This document shows positions 26,070 through 38,571 of a stretch of 64,000 bases of DNA, in pieces. This stretch comes from Pochonia chlamydosporia 170. Lineage: Eukaryota > Ascomycota > Sordariomycetes > Hypocreales > Clavicipitaceae. Positions within the stretch are counted from its first letter, which is position 1. Each line of letters opens with the position of its first letter. A program made the position numbers and the translations under genes. The notes under the pieces were generated by a model that was not told the DNA's origin, did no database searches, and saw only the letters and a list, made by a program, of their open reading frames with translations. Location: contig NC_035794.1 in assembly GCF_001653235.2 (NCBI RefSeq), positions 620,001 through 684,000 of the forward strand, written 5' to 3'.

Positions 26070-28724
26070 TCAAGTTGGGGCGACGAAACAGACCGTCACC
26101 ACGTACAAGTTCGAGAACGCAACACAATCGGTATCAGCAAACGTGACAGCAACATCATAACTGACGAAAATTGGAATGGCAAAGATACAGAGCGACAAAG
26201 AGGGGAATAGTAAAAAGAGGCGGCATATACAGTCACTTCTTTCTGACCACGATCGAAAGCCTCGGCCGAAGCGGTTTATGTGTACGTTCCGTTCGTGTTC
26301 TTTGATACGGTGGTAATAGGCGACCTGAGACTTAATACAACACACTACATATACAGTGAGTATATGCACACTTCTTCGTGGATCTCTAATAGTTGAATAG
26401 CTGCGTGAAGTCGTGATGACAGGATTGACTTCGATCTCAGGGCTTGTTTGGCTTGCGATCCATGATGGAGTCAACCCTGCTTGCTTTCTTGCATGAACGT
26501 GACTGAGGACCTGAGCATAAGCAACCAAACCTTTAGGAGCATGGAGGCGATGATCCTCTTGTACATCTAACATGATCCCAAGACTGTCCACGAATGCCTC
26601 ATCTGTGACATCGACACACTCTACAACACAGCAGAAACAGGCACAGCTCTTGTGGACGACGCACTATTTTCAACGAATTGGAAGTTCAGGAGCCTCAAGA
26701 AAAGCTGAACTATTAGTTCCAGCAACTTGTCGTTCGAATCCCCCCCGTACGGCCTGGGTGTCCTCTCCGACTTGGCGATGTCCATAGGCATCGCAGACAA
26801 GGCACGGTTCGCAACCGCCGATCGAGGCACAGAAAATCCAACGGCTTCATCCTCACGAGAACCCTTGTTACGGTAAGAGCGTACTTTCAATGAAGACATC
26901 GATTTTTCTACAGGGGCACCAACCGACCCTCTTCTCGCCATGGCCTTCGTGAAACCGCTCCCCTCTCCACGACTCGTCGAAGCCCAACACTCAAGTCCTC
27001 TCACAGCTCGGACGAACCGCTCGTTGATCCAATCTATCATGATGCAGAGATGGATCAGTGTCTTATCCAGGAGGGACTTGCGTCTGCAGGTGTTGATTTG
27101 TGGATAGCCAGGAGACTCTTGTCGAAGAGATAACCTACACAGTGGGTTTTACGCTGCTGGCTTTGATGAGCCGTGTTTAACAAGCCCTATGGATGAATGT
27201 ATTGATAAACGGCTCGCTGCGAGAATATGGCGTGATTTATTTCGGCGTGAGCTTGTTGATATCCTGGAAGGAAGCGAGCTTTCTGTGGGGGCTCTCGTGA
27301 TGAGCCAAGTGGCCAATTCGAGTCTACGGGTCGATGAAATGACTGATCTCCGAGTCGTGGATGCGTCGATTTCCCGGTTGCTACGAAGACTCACTTGCCA
27401 GTTACTGCCTATGGATGGCTCGGTCGGTGGCTGATACAGGATACCATCGACGGCGTAAAGGTGGTAATGGTGGGAGCATCACGATCACACCAAATCCACG
27501 ACACCAATGGTTTTGGGATGTAGTTAGACCAGTGCTGGCATACTCCCATACAAGATACCGTTGTTAGAGATATACCGCGATCCGTTTGCTCGACCGTGTT
27601 TTGGTTTCTCTTCCATTAAAAGCGGGTTGAGGTCATTGTGACTGAACATCACTGTTTCCAACTTCACATAAGAACTGCCATGGTATGTCTGTTCAAAAAT
27701 CTGGTACATGGATCACACCGTGATCTTAGACCTGTTATGCTTCAAGCGGAATAGTCGGATAGATGGATTAGACATATACCTTGACCGGATGCAGGGCTTG
27801 CAGAGGCCAGTAGCAAACCCTCGAGGACCAAGAGGCGTCCTCATACTGCGCTGGCAATAATTCAACAATAGACTTCATGCCCAATATCAGGTACAAACGG
27901 GGTCCTCGTTTAAAGAAGCTCAAGGGTCTGCAACATGATGTGGTACTCCCCACGCGGATGCAGTTCGATTACGTTGAGCTGCAGACGTTGAAGAATATTG
28001 GGCATGATCAAGGCGGTATGGAAGTCGGAGGTTCTGGAAACCACTTGTACGTTTACATTTGAGCTGCCAAGGGACTGACCACACCAGTGAAGTTTGTCTT
28101 GTCTGATCTGTAGCTGCCGAAAAATGTCTGGTACACCAAGTGACTTGCATTGATAGCGGCGGGTGGTTCAGAACAGCACTTAGCCGTGAGAATACGGACA
28201 TCGACCATCTCGTCGAATGATGTTTCCTTCCCATCTTGCATCTTCTCAGTTTTATTTCCGACGGTAGGCGCAAGTGTGTCATGCTGAACATGGGCGTCAG
28301 CGTGCCATTGTCAGGAGGAATCGCTTATGCATTCATAGTCAGTTCGGCGACATGGCTGTAGAAGTGATTTGCATCTTTCTTGGTTTTGCCGTGTAGGAAC
28401 GGAGCCCAATGATGTGCCGCCTTTACTTGATTAGATGAGACCAACATAGTATATCTCCGTATATCCTAGTGTCCAGTCTTCGCTTTGGGTCTTACCGCTG
28501 AACTGAGGACAAACTCGGAGGATTCCGCCAAGATGGGGTTTCCTTCAGCGAGTAAGGCATGGCCCTCATGTCAGGCAATTATCATTTGATATTCGTACCA
28601 ACGACTTGGAGGCATCGTCGGGTGGGACTGTCGCTGGAGAAGCTATCGCTTGATAGAAATGCAAAGAAGAGGACAGATCATGCTCAATGCAGATGGACGC
28701 GTGGAACAGGGTAGAATCTAGCAT
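26070..28724 (-). pseudogene. Decayed multi-exon protein-coding gene, family unknown
   Basis: The minus strand carries a chain of protein-like segments that no single open frame joins. From 5' to 3' these are: a start-like MLDSTLFHASICIEHD (about 28724); GHALLAEGNPILAESSEF (about 28560, with a GTAAGA donor after it); AAHHWAPFLHGKTKKDANHF (about 28420) ending at TAA 28327-28325; DEMVDVRILTAKCCSEPPAA (about 28230); ALIMPNILQRLQLNVIELHP (about 28000) ending at TAA 27912-27910; a frame open from about 27460 to 26660 interrupted only by TAA at 27151-27149; and, after a likely GTGCGT...TTGTAG intron, VTDEAFVDSLGIMLDVQEDH (about 26580). Two stops could be former CAA codons changed by C-to-T. At least one frameshift (about 28060-28140) seems needed. 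I do not recognise the family. An intact gene with unusual introns is the alternative reading. Confidence 0.4.
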
Positions 28725-31700
28725 GACAGCCGTGTCGTCCCGCTGCAGCACCGATTTTCCCCCCTCTTTTTTTGGCCTTGGAGTCTTGTCTTCCCTCGCT
28801 TTCCTGCTTGTTTTGCTCTTTTTGCCGCTCCGTCTGCGGCTTTTCTGACCATGGAGACATGGAATTCGAGGCGGTGAGCGTTTTCACGACACCATTTCCA
28901 GCAAATCCACCAACAGAGCTGGAGCCGGGATCCACAGCGCAATAAAGTCTGGCACAGGGCTGCAGCTGGTTGGCTGTGGTTACGTCTTGATGCCCCAAGC
29001 GGCTTGGAAGTCCTTCAGAGTTGCATCTCGCGTTCCCGCCCGGACGGTCAGCCCCGTTGTATTTGAACATTGAATGGTTCCGTCTGGTCTGGTTTTTTGC
29101 TGTAGCTCCCGATGGCTGACGGCCCGCCATGCTCGAATGGAGATTGGAGCAGGGAGCTTGGAACTTAGAACCTAGAAAACCAGACTTGACTTGTGCAAAC
29201 AGTAACACTGAACTTAACTGCTCAACATGGAAGTATGGAGCAGGTGGATGTACATGCTCAAGGGTAGCTGCAGTGCATAGCTGCCCAGTGACGACGCATG
29301 TATCAGTACCTCACGAGACCAGGTCTCCCAAGAGTCTTTTGAACCCACCCAGTGCCATAATGGCAAAATGGACCAGCATTCGCTTTGTTCTCTCCAAGGT
29401 CTATCCACTTGCAAATGCCAGGGGAGGCTATGCGCCATCGTGCTTGCTGATGCTTCTTGTTGAAAGGACCAGAGGCTCCCGTATTGATACCAAGTACTCC
29501 TGTACTCCGTAAAATTATGTGTAATTCAACGCCATCAGGGCAATAGCGTCGCTAATGTCTGGCATTCCATAAACGAGATTAGAGCCGAGATAAGGGCTGG
29601 ACAGGGGGTTTCTGCCGGAAGCACGATACACAAAACGAAAGAAATTTACCACCACTGTCCAATCGAGGGGCAAAAAGAAGCAATGTCTCAGAGGCTGCAA
29701 GGCAAAAAGAAGTCACTGATGCTTGTTCCAGCGATCCAGCGACAAAATGCGCCGACAGAGAACCAGAGGGGGGCGGTCGTCCAGCATGATTGGGGAGACA
29801 GAAATGCCGTACCAGGATTACTAGGATTACTGGCATTGCCTGGAAGCTCAAGGGAGAAGAGACCGAAAAGGATGTGAGAATGGCAGGATGATCCTGCAAT
29901 GCCATCAATGCGTCGTCGGTGGAAAGCCTTGTTTCTCAGCTCCTGTCTGTCCCCTCGAGCAACATCGAATCAAACACGGAACTTCTGTCCTCGTCACCGG
30001 TAATAATAACAACCAGCAATAATGATTGGTACAGCCCCTGTTGGTAATCTTGCTCAGCATTCTCGGCCATTGAAAGCAGGAAGTCTTGGTTGGCCAATAT
30101 GTTTCACAGTTCCTGCTTTAGGATGGTGGGAAGGCAAATTGCCATCCTGGCCGACCAAGCGGATAACAATCGATAACGTAGCTCGCTGCAAGAGTCACAA
30201 GACATCGGAACGCGCACCTCACTTTCCCAGCACACCGTACGGAGTACCATGCAAGATAATGGTGGTGGTCCAAGAGACAAAGGATGGATGGGATGGATGG
30301 TTCGGGGGGCCATAATGGAGTGGCACAAAGGAGGGCATGTGGTTCGACGTTTGATGGAAGTGGGCGATTTTTTTTTTTGTTCCTTTGGAAATGGCCCCTC
30401 CAACTTTTTTTTTCCTCCCTCCAAACTCTTTCTTGTCCTGTCAAGTCTGGTCTGGTTCACGTTGCGACGTGGTTGAGTGACCACATGCACCAGACTGGAC
30501 CCGGCCAGAGAGGCGACAGGGTCTGGTGACGGTAAGGCCCAATGGCCCGCACCTCTAACCCCCGCCGCCTGCCCCGCCAACCTGTACATGTAGCAAGCAC
30601 AGGTCCCCACCCCCAGCCATTTTTTTCAGCCTTTGGCAGTTGAGCTTTCCAGTCTGGTCTGGCGCCTGACTGCTCCAGTCTCAACTATTTGGAACCAGTT
30701 GACGTCGCGGGTCATGTTGATGTTGTAAATTGATTATCGTGGGTGGCTTGGCCGTTGCCATTGCCATTGCCGTCCAGTCCATGTCGGGTCCTTGTCCACG
30801 CCTGGTGCACCTGCGTGCCATGACGGCTGCGGTAAGCGAGACGTTGTCTCTGAAATGAGGCGCGCGTGATAAGTGACGACGGCGTTGATAGTAAATTTTT
30901 TCCTGCGAAATGGTTGTTAGGTACCCAGGTATGGAGCAATCAACAGAGCAAATACGGATATAGTACTGTACAGTACTCGACATTACAGTATTTTATTTTT
31001 ATTTCTGCTGGCATGTATTGGCCTGCCGTCATCCTTTTTCATCCTGCATTTCTAGCCTAGAAACCTCCCTGCACTCGGCTCATCAAAAGCGTCTTGCATC
31101 ATGCAGGAAGGGGTCCCAGCTACATATCGAACACACCATTGACCTCCTTCATTTGATTACTCCGTACGGAGCACGTACACCAGTTCCAGTTCCAGTTCCA
31201 GTCTGGTTGACCCCTTCAGTTCCAAATTGAAATAGCCCGCCCAGCTGCGGCATGCAAACCGCTGGACGTTTGTGGCGCTGGCTTCTCGTTTGTCCTATCC
31301 CAAGTCCAACCCTCAGGGTCTTGGTGTGCAGAATTCGACATCCTGCATCCTGATCCAGTGTTTGGCCAGAATCTCTGTCGACTTGTGTCCTGCAGCTTTT
31401 CTGCGTCAGATCTGATTTTGATTTGACTCGATTTGATTCGAGTACACCCAACCAGTCAACTGAGCACGTCTACCGTGTCCCTTTTCGGTACCTCTTGGTG
31501 CGACATTGACGCCGTTCATTGAGTGGCCTCGGGACGGGCGATCTGAACAAGGGTGGCAGGTTCATTGGCTGCTTGTGCGCGCGCATCACCCATCACTCAT
31601 CACCGCTCCTCTCAAGGAGTTCTGGTCCTTTTTCGTCTTCTGATTTTCTTTTATTCTGGCAATTTTTTTTTGTATTTCTCGGGTGTGTCCCTTGACCTGC

Positions 31701-32512
31701 AATTGTCTACTTTTTGTTTTTTGCACCCTCCTGCAAATCGACACACTACAGACCCATCATCGCATCGTCTGCCGTGACGATCACACTGAGCGAACCGTCT
31801 TCATATGAGATTGCGGTTTGAGAGGCGGTTAAGAGAGAGGCGTTGGAAGCTCCGCTCTACTCGCTCCGTCTCTCCCTCACCACGACGGCTCCTCGCATTA
31901 CCTCGCATGTCAGTCTGACGTCTGAGATAATCTTGAGCGTAATTTGAGGACGCACTTCTACACACAACCACGGCGCACAGAGTCTTCCCCAGCGAGATCT
32001 CGAAGGCCTGAACCGAAACACGCCGTCTGGTACCACAACGCAAATATTGTACCAAGGAAACCCAGAGCCCGCCATCGGATCGACCTCCCGCGACCCTAGT
32101 CGGACGTTATCTTATCCAGACCCAATTCTTTATTTCCAGCTCCCTTGCACAGTTACCTCATAGGACCCCGAACATCTACTAACCTCTTGCTTTTTTCCTA
32201 ACTTTATCTATCTTGATCTCTTTCTCCAGTTCCCTGTTCCCCGTGCTATCCAAGCTTCCGATTGCGTCCTGCTTTGCGGGAATCTTAACACGATCTCAAC
32301 TTAGGTATCCCGATAGGCCTAAACTGCGAACTTTACGGCACCACGGACCCGACGCAAGAGAGTGCCACACCCTCTCGTCTCTCCACGCCTTAGCCATTTC
32401 AAGGAAAACAAAATCTGCAATCGGCCGAGCTCATCGTATTGCAGCTCCTCAGAACAAACAGCTTCCATGATTGTGGCGTCGATTTGTACCTTTACAGGCT
32501 TCACCTTGCACA
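28725..32512. other. 3.8-kb spacer and leader upstream of the giant repeat protein
   Basis: No gene is firmly supported. A minus-strand frame from an ATG at 29130 (about 148 codons, ending Lys/Gln/Glu-rich) is the only candidate, and it has no family features. The region carries GTCTGG copies (about 29081, 30445, 30490, 30652, 31201), TACGGAGTA copies (about 29496-29511, 30234-30245, 31159-31172), poly-T runs near 30370 and 30405, and a CT-rich stretch from 31600 that probably forms the long 5' leader of the next gene. Confidence 0.4.
31181..31203. repeat. Short tandem repeat, period 6 (CAGTTC)
   Basis: Nearly four copies of the hexamer CAGTTC stand head to tail and run directly into a GTCTGG motif at 31201. 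Confidence 0.65.
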
Positions 32513-35500
32513 ATGGCTGCGGCCGAAGTTTTGGCGTTCACAGAAAGCTGGAGAGGAAGCGGGCCAGGCCGGTTCAGGACCCAGCCCTCGACGACTGGCT
32601 GGGATAGGAGGACTTTACACGTTCAACTAGGACGTATTTCTGTTGCGTGGGTCCAAAGTAGGAGCTGTTTTTCGGTATGACCAACCTTTGACCAAATACT
32701 ATATATATCATGGCTCTCGTTCCATTCTAACACTGTTTGTTGTCACATACAGGTTCCAGGGTTACCACAAACCCCTATCGCCGGGCCACTGTTGGTTCCA
32801 AACCTCTGGACGAGTTGGCCCAATAGGCTGCCAAGCGACTCCTCAGCTCATGACACATCATATGATGTGTGCGATCCGAACGAGACATCCTCCCTTGCTC
32901 GACACCAACAACCGACTTGCGCACATCATCTTCCCCTGCAGAAGCCGGGCGAGCCAGAGGAGAGACGACGTAGATCTGAAAACGACCTATTATCGGACCC
33001 GACTTTGGATGTGACCGTGGACTTTGATTCTCGGCATGGCATTATCGAGGCAAAGAAGAAGAAGAACAATGCCCAAAAGGCTGCAGCGGCATCAAAGGCG
33101 TTTGATGACAATAACGGAGGCGATAAGAAGGACGATGATGTCGAAAACAACAATGGTGGAGGAGATCAGGGAGGTGGCGACTCGGGAACTGGTAGCGCTG
33201 GCGGTGCCGGTGATGGCTCTGGAGATGGGGACAAGGATCAGGATAAGGACAAAGACAATGACGGATCCGGCGACGTTAAAGCAGATGACGGGTGGGATGA
33301 CTTCATGCCTGCCAAATCCAAGAAGAAGAAGGGCAAGAAGGGGGCGGATGCGGAAGCAGACACTGCCCCAACCATACCTACTACGGACTTTGGAGGAGAC
33401 GCTTTCCACGAGATCAAGCTGGGAGATGATACTGGAGGCAAACTGGATTTGAACTTTGGGTCTACGGACACAAAAGACACTTTCGGGGCGTGGGGCACCA
33501 AATGGAACACGGGCGGCAGCAACAATGCAAACGGCAATGGCAGTAACTGGGATTGGTCCGGAACAGCTGGAGGCGATGCCGGCGCCGGGACTGGTGCTAA
33601 GAAGGATGAGCTTGACTCGAACCCATGGAACACCAAAGGCACGAAATCGAAGAAGAATGGCAAAACTACTTTCTCGTTTGGTGCTTTGGACGAACCCGAG
33701 GCCAAACCGGACGATCCAGCCTCCAGCGAGCCAAAAGAAGATGATTTTGCCTTCTTGGCCGGCAGCAAGAAGGATAAAAAGAAGAAGACGACAAGCGTTT
33801 GGGGTACAAATACCGCGGAAGAATCGAAGAGCGGCGACGGCGCAGATGCTGCTACAGCGGCAGATCCTTGGGGTTGGACCTCAACGAAGAAGAAAGACAA
33901 GAAGGCTGAGCCAGAACCGGAGCCCGAGCCAGTTGCACCACCACCGCCAGCAGATGATTGGATGGCATCTGTATCTAAAAAGGATAAGAAGAAGAAGAAA
34001 GGCGCGGCCGCTGTTATTGAAGAGCCAGTGGTTGAAACCAAGCCAGAACCCGAACCCCCTAAGAAGGACGAGGCAGACGATGTTTGGGACACATGGGGCA
34101 CCTCAAAGAAGGATAAAAAGAAGAAAAAGGGCGCAGTTGAAGAAGTACCAGAAGAACCAGCTGCTCCGCCGCCACCTGAACCTGAACCTGCACCTGCACC
34201 CGTCGATGACTTCTGGGGGCCTGTGACAACAAAGAAGGGCAAAAAGAAAGGCAAAATCGCTGCTGAACCGACCCCGGAACCGGAGCCAGAACCTAAGGAA
34301 CCGGAGCCCGAGCCAGTGCCTGAACCTGAGCCTGAACCTGCAAAGAAGGAAGAGGATATTTGGGGCATTGCGACGACCAAGTCAAGCAAGAAGGACAAAA
34401 AGAAGAAGAAAGCATCCATTTGGGACGATCCTGAACCTGTCGCTGAACCAGCCGCACCAGAAGGCCCGCCTGTAGAAGCTCCGAAAGAGACGAAGGAAGA
34501 AGTTGACGATTTTTGGGGTACCGCCACCACAAAGAAGGACAAGAAGAAAAAAAAAGGCAAGGAACCTGAGCCTGAGCCTGAACCTGAGCTCGTGCCGGAG
34601 CCGGAGCCGGAGCCCGAAACTTTACCCGAACCAGAGCCAGAGAAAAAAGAGGTCGATATTTGGGGCACGGCTACTACGTCCAAGAAAGAAAAGAAGAAAA
34701 AGAAGAAGGGCGCTATCGAAGAGGTCGTAGAAGAGCCGCCGCCCCCTCCAGAGGCACCCGACCCTGCACCAGAGCCGGAGCCAGAGCCAGCACCGGAACC
34801 GGAACCGGAAAAGAAGGAAGAAGATGATTTCTGGGGCAGTCTCTCAAAGAAAGACAAGAAGAAAAAGAAGAAAGGCGCTGTGGAGGAGACGAAAGAAGAA
34901 CAAGCTCCCTTACAGCCAGAGAAACCTGCTGACGATATGTGGGACACTTGGGGTGGATCTTCAAAGAAGGATAAGAAGAAAAAAGCATCTCTGTTTGCTG
35001 ATGTTGGCAATGAGAAGAACGAGGAAGAGACCAAACCTGCCGACGACGACGACTGGTTCTCCTCAGGAAAGAAAGACAAGAAGAAAGACAAGGCATCACT
35101 GCTTGACGGCCCGCCCAAGGAAGAGTCAGCCAAGGACGACATATGGGGGTTTGGCTCGAGCTCTAAGAAGGACAAGAAGAAGAAGAAGGGAGCTTCTGAC
35201 TTGATTGAACTGGAAGACTCGGACAAAAAGTCCTCCAAAGAAGAACTCGCAAATGAGACCGTGGAAGCTACTGGCGATGATGACTTCTTCAGCTCCTGGG
35301 CAACTGGTAAGAAAGACAAGAAGAAGAAGGGATCCGACGAGGCATCCCTGAAACCTGACAGCATCGAGGAACCCGTTGACGACATTTGGGGTACCGTCAC
35401 CAAAAAGGACAAGAAGAAGAAGGACAAGTCGAAAGACGACCCCGTGGAAGTAAAGGAAGACACTACTGGTGAGACAGTCCAACCCGACGCAGTAGAGGAG

Positions 35501-38500
35501 ACCAAGGACAGCAAGGCTGATGATGACGGCGACTGGGCCTGGACATCATCTACTAAAATCAAGTCAAAATCACGCAAGGATGCCTTGGCTGATCCACCTC
35601 CTCCTGCGCCAACTCCCCCCTCTATGGACCTTACTGAACCTGAAGATCAAACAGGACAACCCGACGCCGATCCGTGGGATGAACTGACTACGTCTAAATC
35701 AAAGTCTAAATCCAAAGATAAAGAAGCAGAGAAGGAGAAAGAAAAGTCAAAGAAGGAAAAAGAACCCAAGCTCAGCGAGAAGGAGCTCAAAAAGCTCGAA
35801 AAGGAAAAGAAGAAGGCGGAAAAGGCCGAGAAGGAACGCCTTGAACAAGAAGCCAGAGAGGCTGCCGAACGAGAGGCTGAGGAGGCCGCCGCGAGGGAAG
35901 CAGAGGAGAAGACAAGACTCGAGGAGGAAGAGAGGGCTCGAATCGAAGCAGAAGAAGCTCAAATTGCTCAAGAAGAGGAGGAGTTTGCCGCTCTGGAGGC
36001 GAAGAAAGAAAAGAGAAACGGAAAGCTGACCAAGAAGGATACTGAGAGATATAATCGCCTAAAGGAAGGCGTGGACAAGCGAGCAGAGGAAAAGGCTGCA
36101 AAGGAAGCAGAAGAACAGGCAGCCCGGGAGGCAGAGGAAGAAGCTGCACGAGAGGCGGAAGAGCTAGCTGCGCGTGAGGCGGAAGAGCAAGCCGCGAAGG
36201 AAGCCGAGGAAGCTGCCAAGAAATCTTCCAAGAAAAGTTCCAAATCAAAGGAAAAAGAAAAAGAGAAGGACAAAGACAAGAAGAAAGACAAGAAGTCGTC
36301 CAAGGAGCCGCAACCAGAGCCCGAGCCTGAGCCGGAACCAGAACCAGAACCCGTCTTGAAACCAGAGGAGGTGGAAGAGCTCCTCTCCCCCAAAGCAACA
36401 AACGATCCCTTCAGTTTTTGGGGTGTTTCTGGCGGGTCCAAGAAGGCTAAAAAAGGTTCGTTCTCAACGTGGCGCTACCCCAGCATTTCCCCATCCCTCG
36501 TCTAATTTCTCGGAACGAGCCGAAATTAACTATTTGCTGACTCATCCCCTTAGTTCTGGAAGATGCCATCAATGACAAGGACACGACACCCTTATCCAAG
36601 GCAGCTGAGGCTGTTTCAATGAAAGGGGTGTCGTCGCGAAAAGCAGTTGGGGGAAAGATTGCGGACAGGCTGAAGACCTTTGAGGCTGCGCCAGAAGCGC
36701 CCCAAGCAGACCCAGTCCCTCCTCCTCCTCCACCCGCTCCACCAACTCCGCCCAGAGAAGAGAAGAAGAGCTCCAAGTCTAAGAAGAAGACCAAGGAGAT
36801 AGAAGAGGCTGAACATGAGAGTTCGTCTTCAAAGAAGAGCCACAAATCTTCTGAATTACCTGGAAGCTTCCCAGCTGACGATGACGAAGATGACATAGTA
36901 GCAATCGTAGACATGGCACCCAAAGACAAGTCAAAGAAGAGCAAGAAGAGCAAGACAAAGGACGAAGCGCCGCCTCCACCTCCGCCCGTGCCTGACGCCC
37001 CTTTGACTCCTCCGCCCGAACCGAAGTCGTCCAAGAAAGAAAGACCCAAGATCAATGGAGATGGCGCGTCATGGGCAAAATGGAACGCGACGCCGGTGAC
37101 GACGCGGAAGGAAGAAAGGAAAGAAGATCGGAAGGTGTCGACATCCTCAAAGTCCAAGTCCGACAAACCATCGAAGCGCTCTTCCGACAAAACCTCGTCC
37201 AAAGACTCTGGATCGGAAAAGGCCGATCGTGCGCTGAAGCCTGACAAGGCCGCGGGCAAGATTCGCATGTCCACTATGCTTAGCACACCACCCATCTCCA
37301 GGTCTATGTCTACCAGAGACAAGGAGAAACGGTCAAGCGTGAGCAAGAGGTCATCGTCGCGCAGGCATTCGATGGACGCACATGGGCTGGCTTCCCCGCC
37401 CCCGGAGGAGATCCCGGAAATGTCATCAAAGGCTGCCAAGATCCTTGGCCTTGATAAGTCGAGCGGCAAGAAGAAACCTAGAAAGGTCCCTGACGGAGAC
37501 GACTTCGTGATGACCGGGGCGCTCGATGCCGATGCCAGTGACGCGAAGCGCGACAGACGCCGATCCAGGAGATTGCCTGAAGACGACATCGTCATGGTTG
37601 ATGCCAATGTTCCATCGGATCCTCCATTGAAGCGCGGGGCATCAGTGTCGAAGAAGTCAGGGTTCGCCGGTCTCTTTGGCGGATTGATGACTCCCAAGTC
37701 AGCGCGGGCGACAGCCAATGCGGAGGCGGAGCCTATCGTAGGCGAAGCGGACCGCGAGCCCCGGGAATCGGCACGAAAGTCGAGGCGTAGCGAGCGAGAG
37801 CACAATGACAAGGCGAGTGACGAATCCCGCCGCGAAAGACGACGGAAGCGCGAGGATGCAGCCGATGGCCGCAAAGGGGACGACCGCGAGGCCAGAAGAG
37901 CGGAACGCCACGCCGCTCGCCGTGAGGCAGACGAGCAACGTGCCCAAGAAGAAAAGGAGGCTCAAAGGGCTGAACGACGTCGCATGCGCAAGGAGCGGGA
38001 AGCTGCTGCACTTGCGCAGGAGAGGGATGCCATCGAAACACGTAGGAGCTCCAAGCATGAGCGCCGTCGCTCTCAGGCTGACCCAGGAAGAGACGAGGAC
38101 GCAGGGCGTCAGCGTAAGCGAGAAGAACGCCGTGCCTCTCGTCCCGCTGAAGGGCCCAGCAGCCACAAAAAGAGGAGCAGCCTGCGACACGCTGAGCCAT
38201 CTGGCGATGAGCAGGTGTATCCTCACAAGGATCGCAGACGCGATAGCAAGAAGGGCACAGCATGGCCACACTCGGGAACGTCGTCCTGGGTCAAGGAGCA
38301 CTCAGACGCCCCGCCACCGCCTGAGGATGGTGGTCCAACCGACGAAGATCAAGCCAGAGCTGAAGCCCGACGAGCGCGGCGGCGGCACAAGCATGCGGAC
38401 ATGGCGGCAGACGAGGCAGACGACCAGCGCAGACGTCGAGCGAGACGCGATGAACGAGAACGGCGCGTTGCTGGCTCAGAAGGCAGTGATGAACGGCAAC

Positions 38501-38571
38501 AGAGCAGGAGAAACTCTGTTCTAGTTGACCCTGCTCCTCGAACAAGCTGGTGGAGGAAAATTACGGGGTGA
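32513..38571 (+). CDS. Giant repetitive acidic/Lys-rich protein with W-G/KKDKKKKK modules
   Basis: The product is about 1950 aa and not assigned to a known functional family. About 17 tandem modules (nt 33290-36450) each contain an acidic Asp pair, an aromatic Trp-Gly or Trp-Asp, a Thr/Ser linker and a basic KKDKKKKK block, separated by Glu-Pro dipeptide runs or Glu-rich linkers. A charged Glu/Ala/Arg coiled coil (nt 35700-36230) follows. After an intron (36456-36553) come a Pro-rich stretch, Ser/Lys-rich linkers and an Arg/Glu/Ala helix with a basic tail. Nothing suggests membrane segments. The start is uncertain: the long exon has no ATG in its first part, so I use ATG 32513 (ACAATGG), with an intron of which 32658-32759 is one frame-keeping choice. 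A scaffold or nucleic-acid-associated role is only a guess. Confidence 0.75.

Noticed and set aside
26720..26760. GTTCGAATCC word resembling a tRNA T-loop (B box)
   Set aside because: The flanking bases cannot form the T-stem, and no D-arm or acceptor stem is present. It also lies inside the decayed coding chain.
27189..27434. Plus-strand open frame that looks protein-like (MDECIDKRLAARIWRDLFRR)
   Set aside because: The opposite strand here belongs to the longer chain of segments of the decayed gene, and no introns join this frame to neighbouring plus-strand frames. It is kept only as a weak alternative.
28684..29130. Minus-strand frame starting MAGRQPSGATAKNQ
   Set aside because: About 148 codons, low complexity at the end, no motif, no splice support. 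Not strong enough to list as a gene.
30104..30610. 168-codon minus-strand frame
   Set aside because: Runs through poly-T tracts and repeated GTCTGG words; composition is not protein-like.
36447..37874. 475-codon minus-strand open frame
   Set aside because: It is antisense to the C-terminal part of the giant repeat protein, is Ser/Arg/Phe-rich without motifs, and follows from codon bias on the plus strand.
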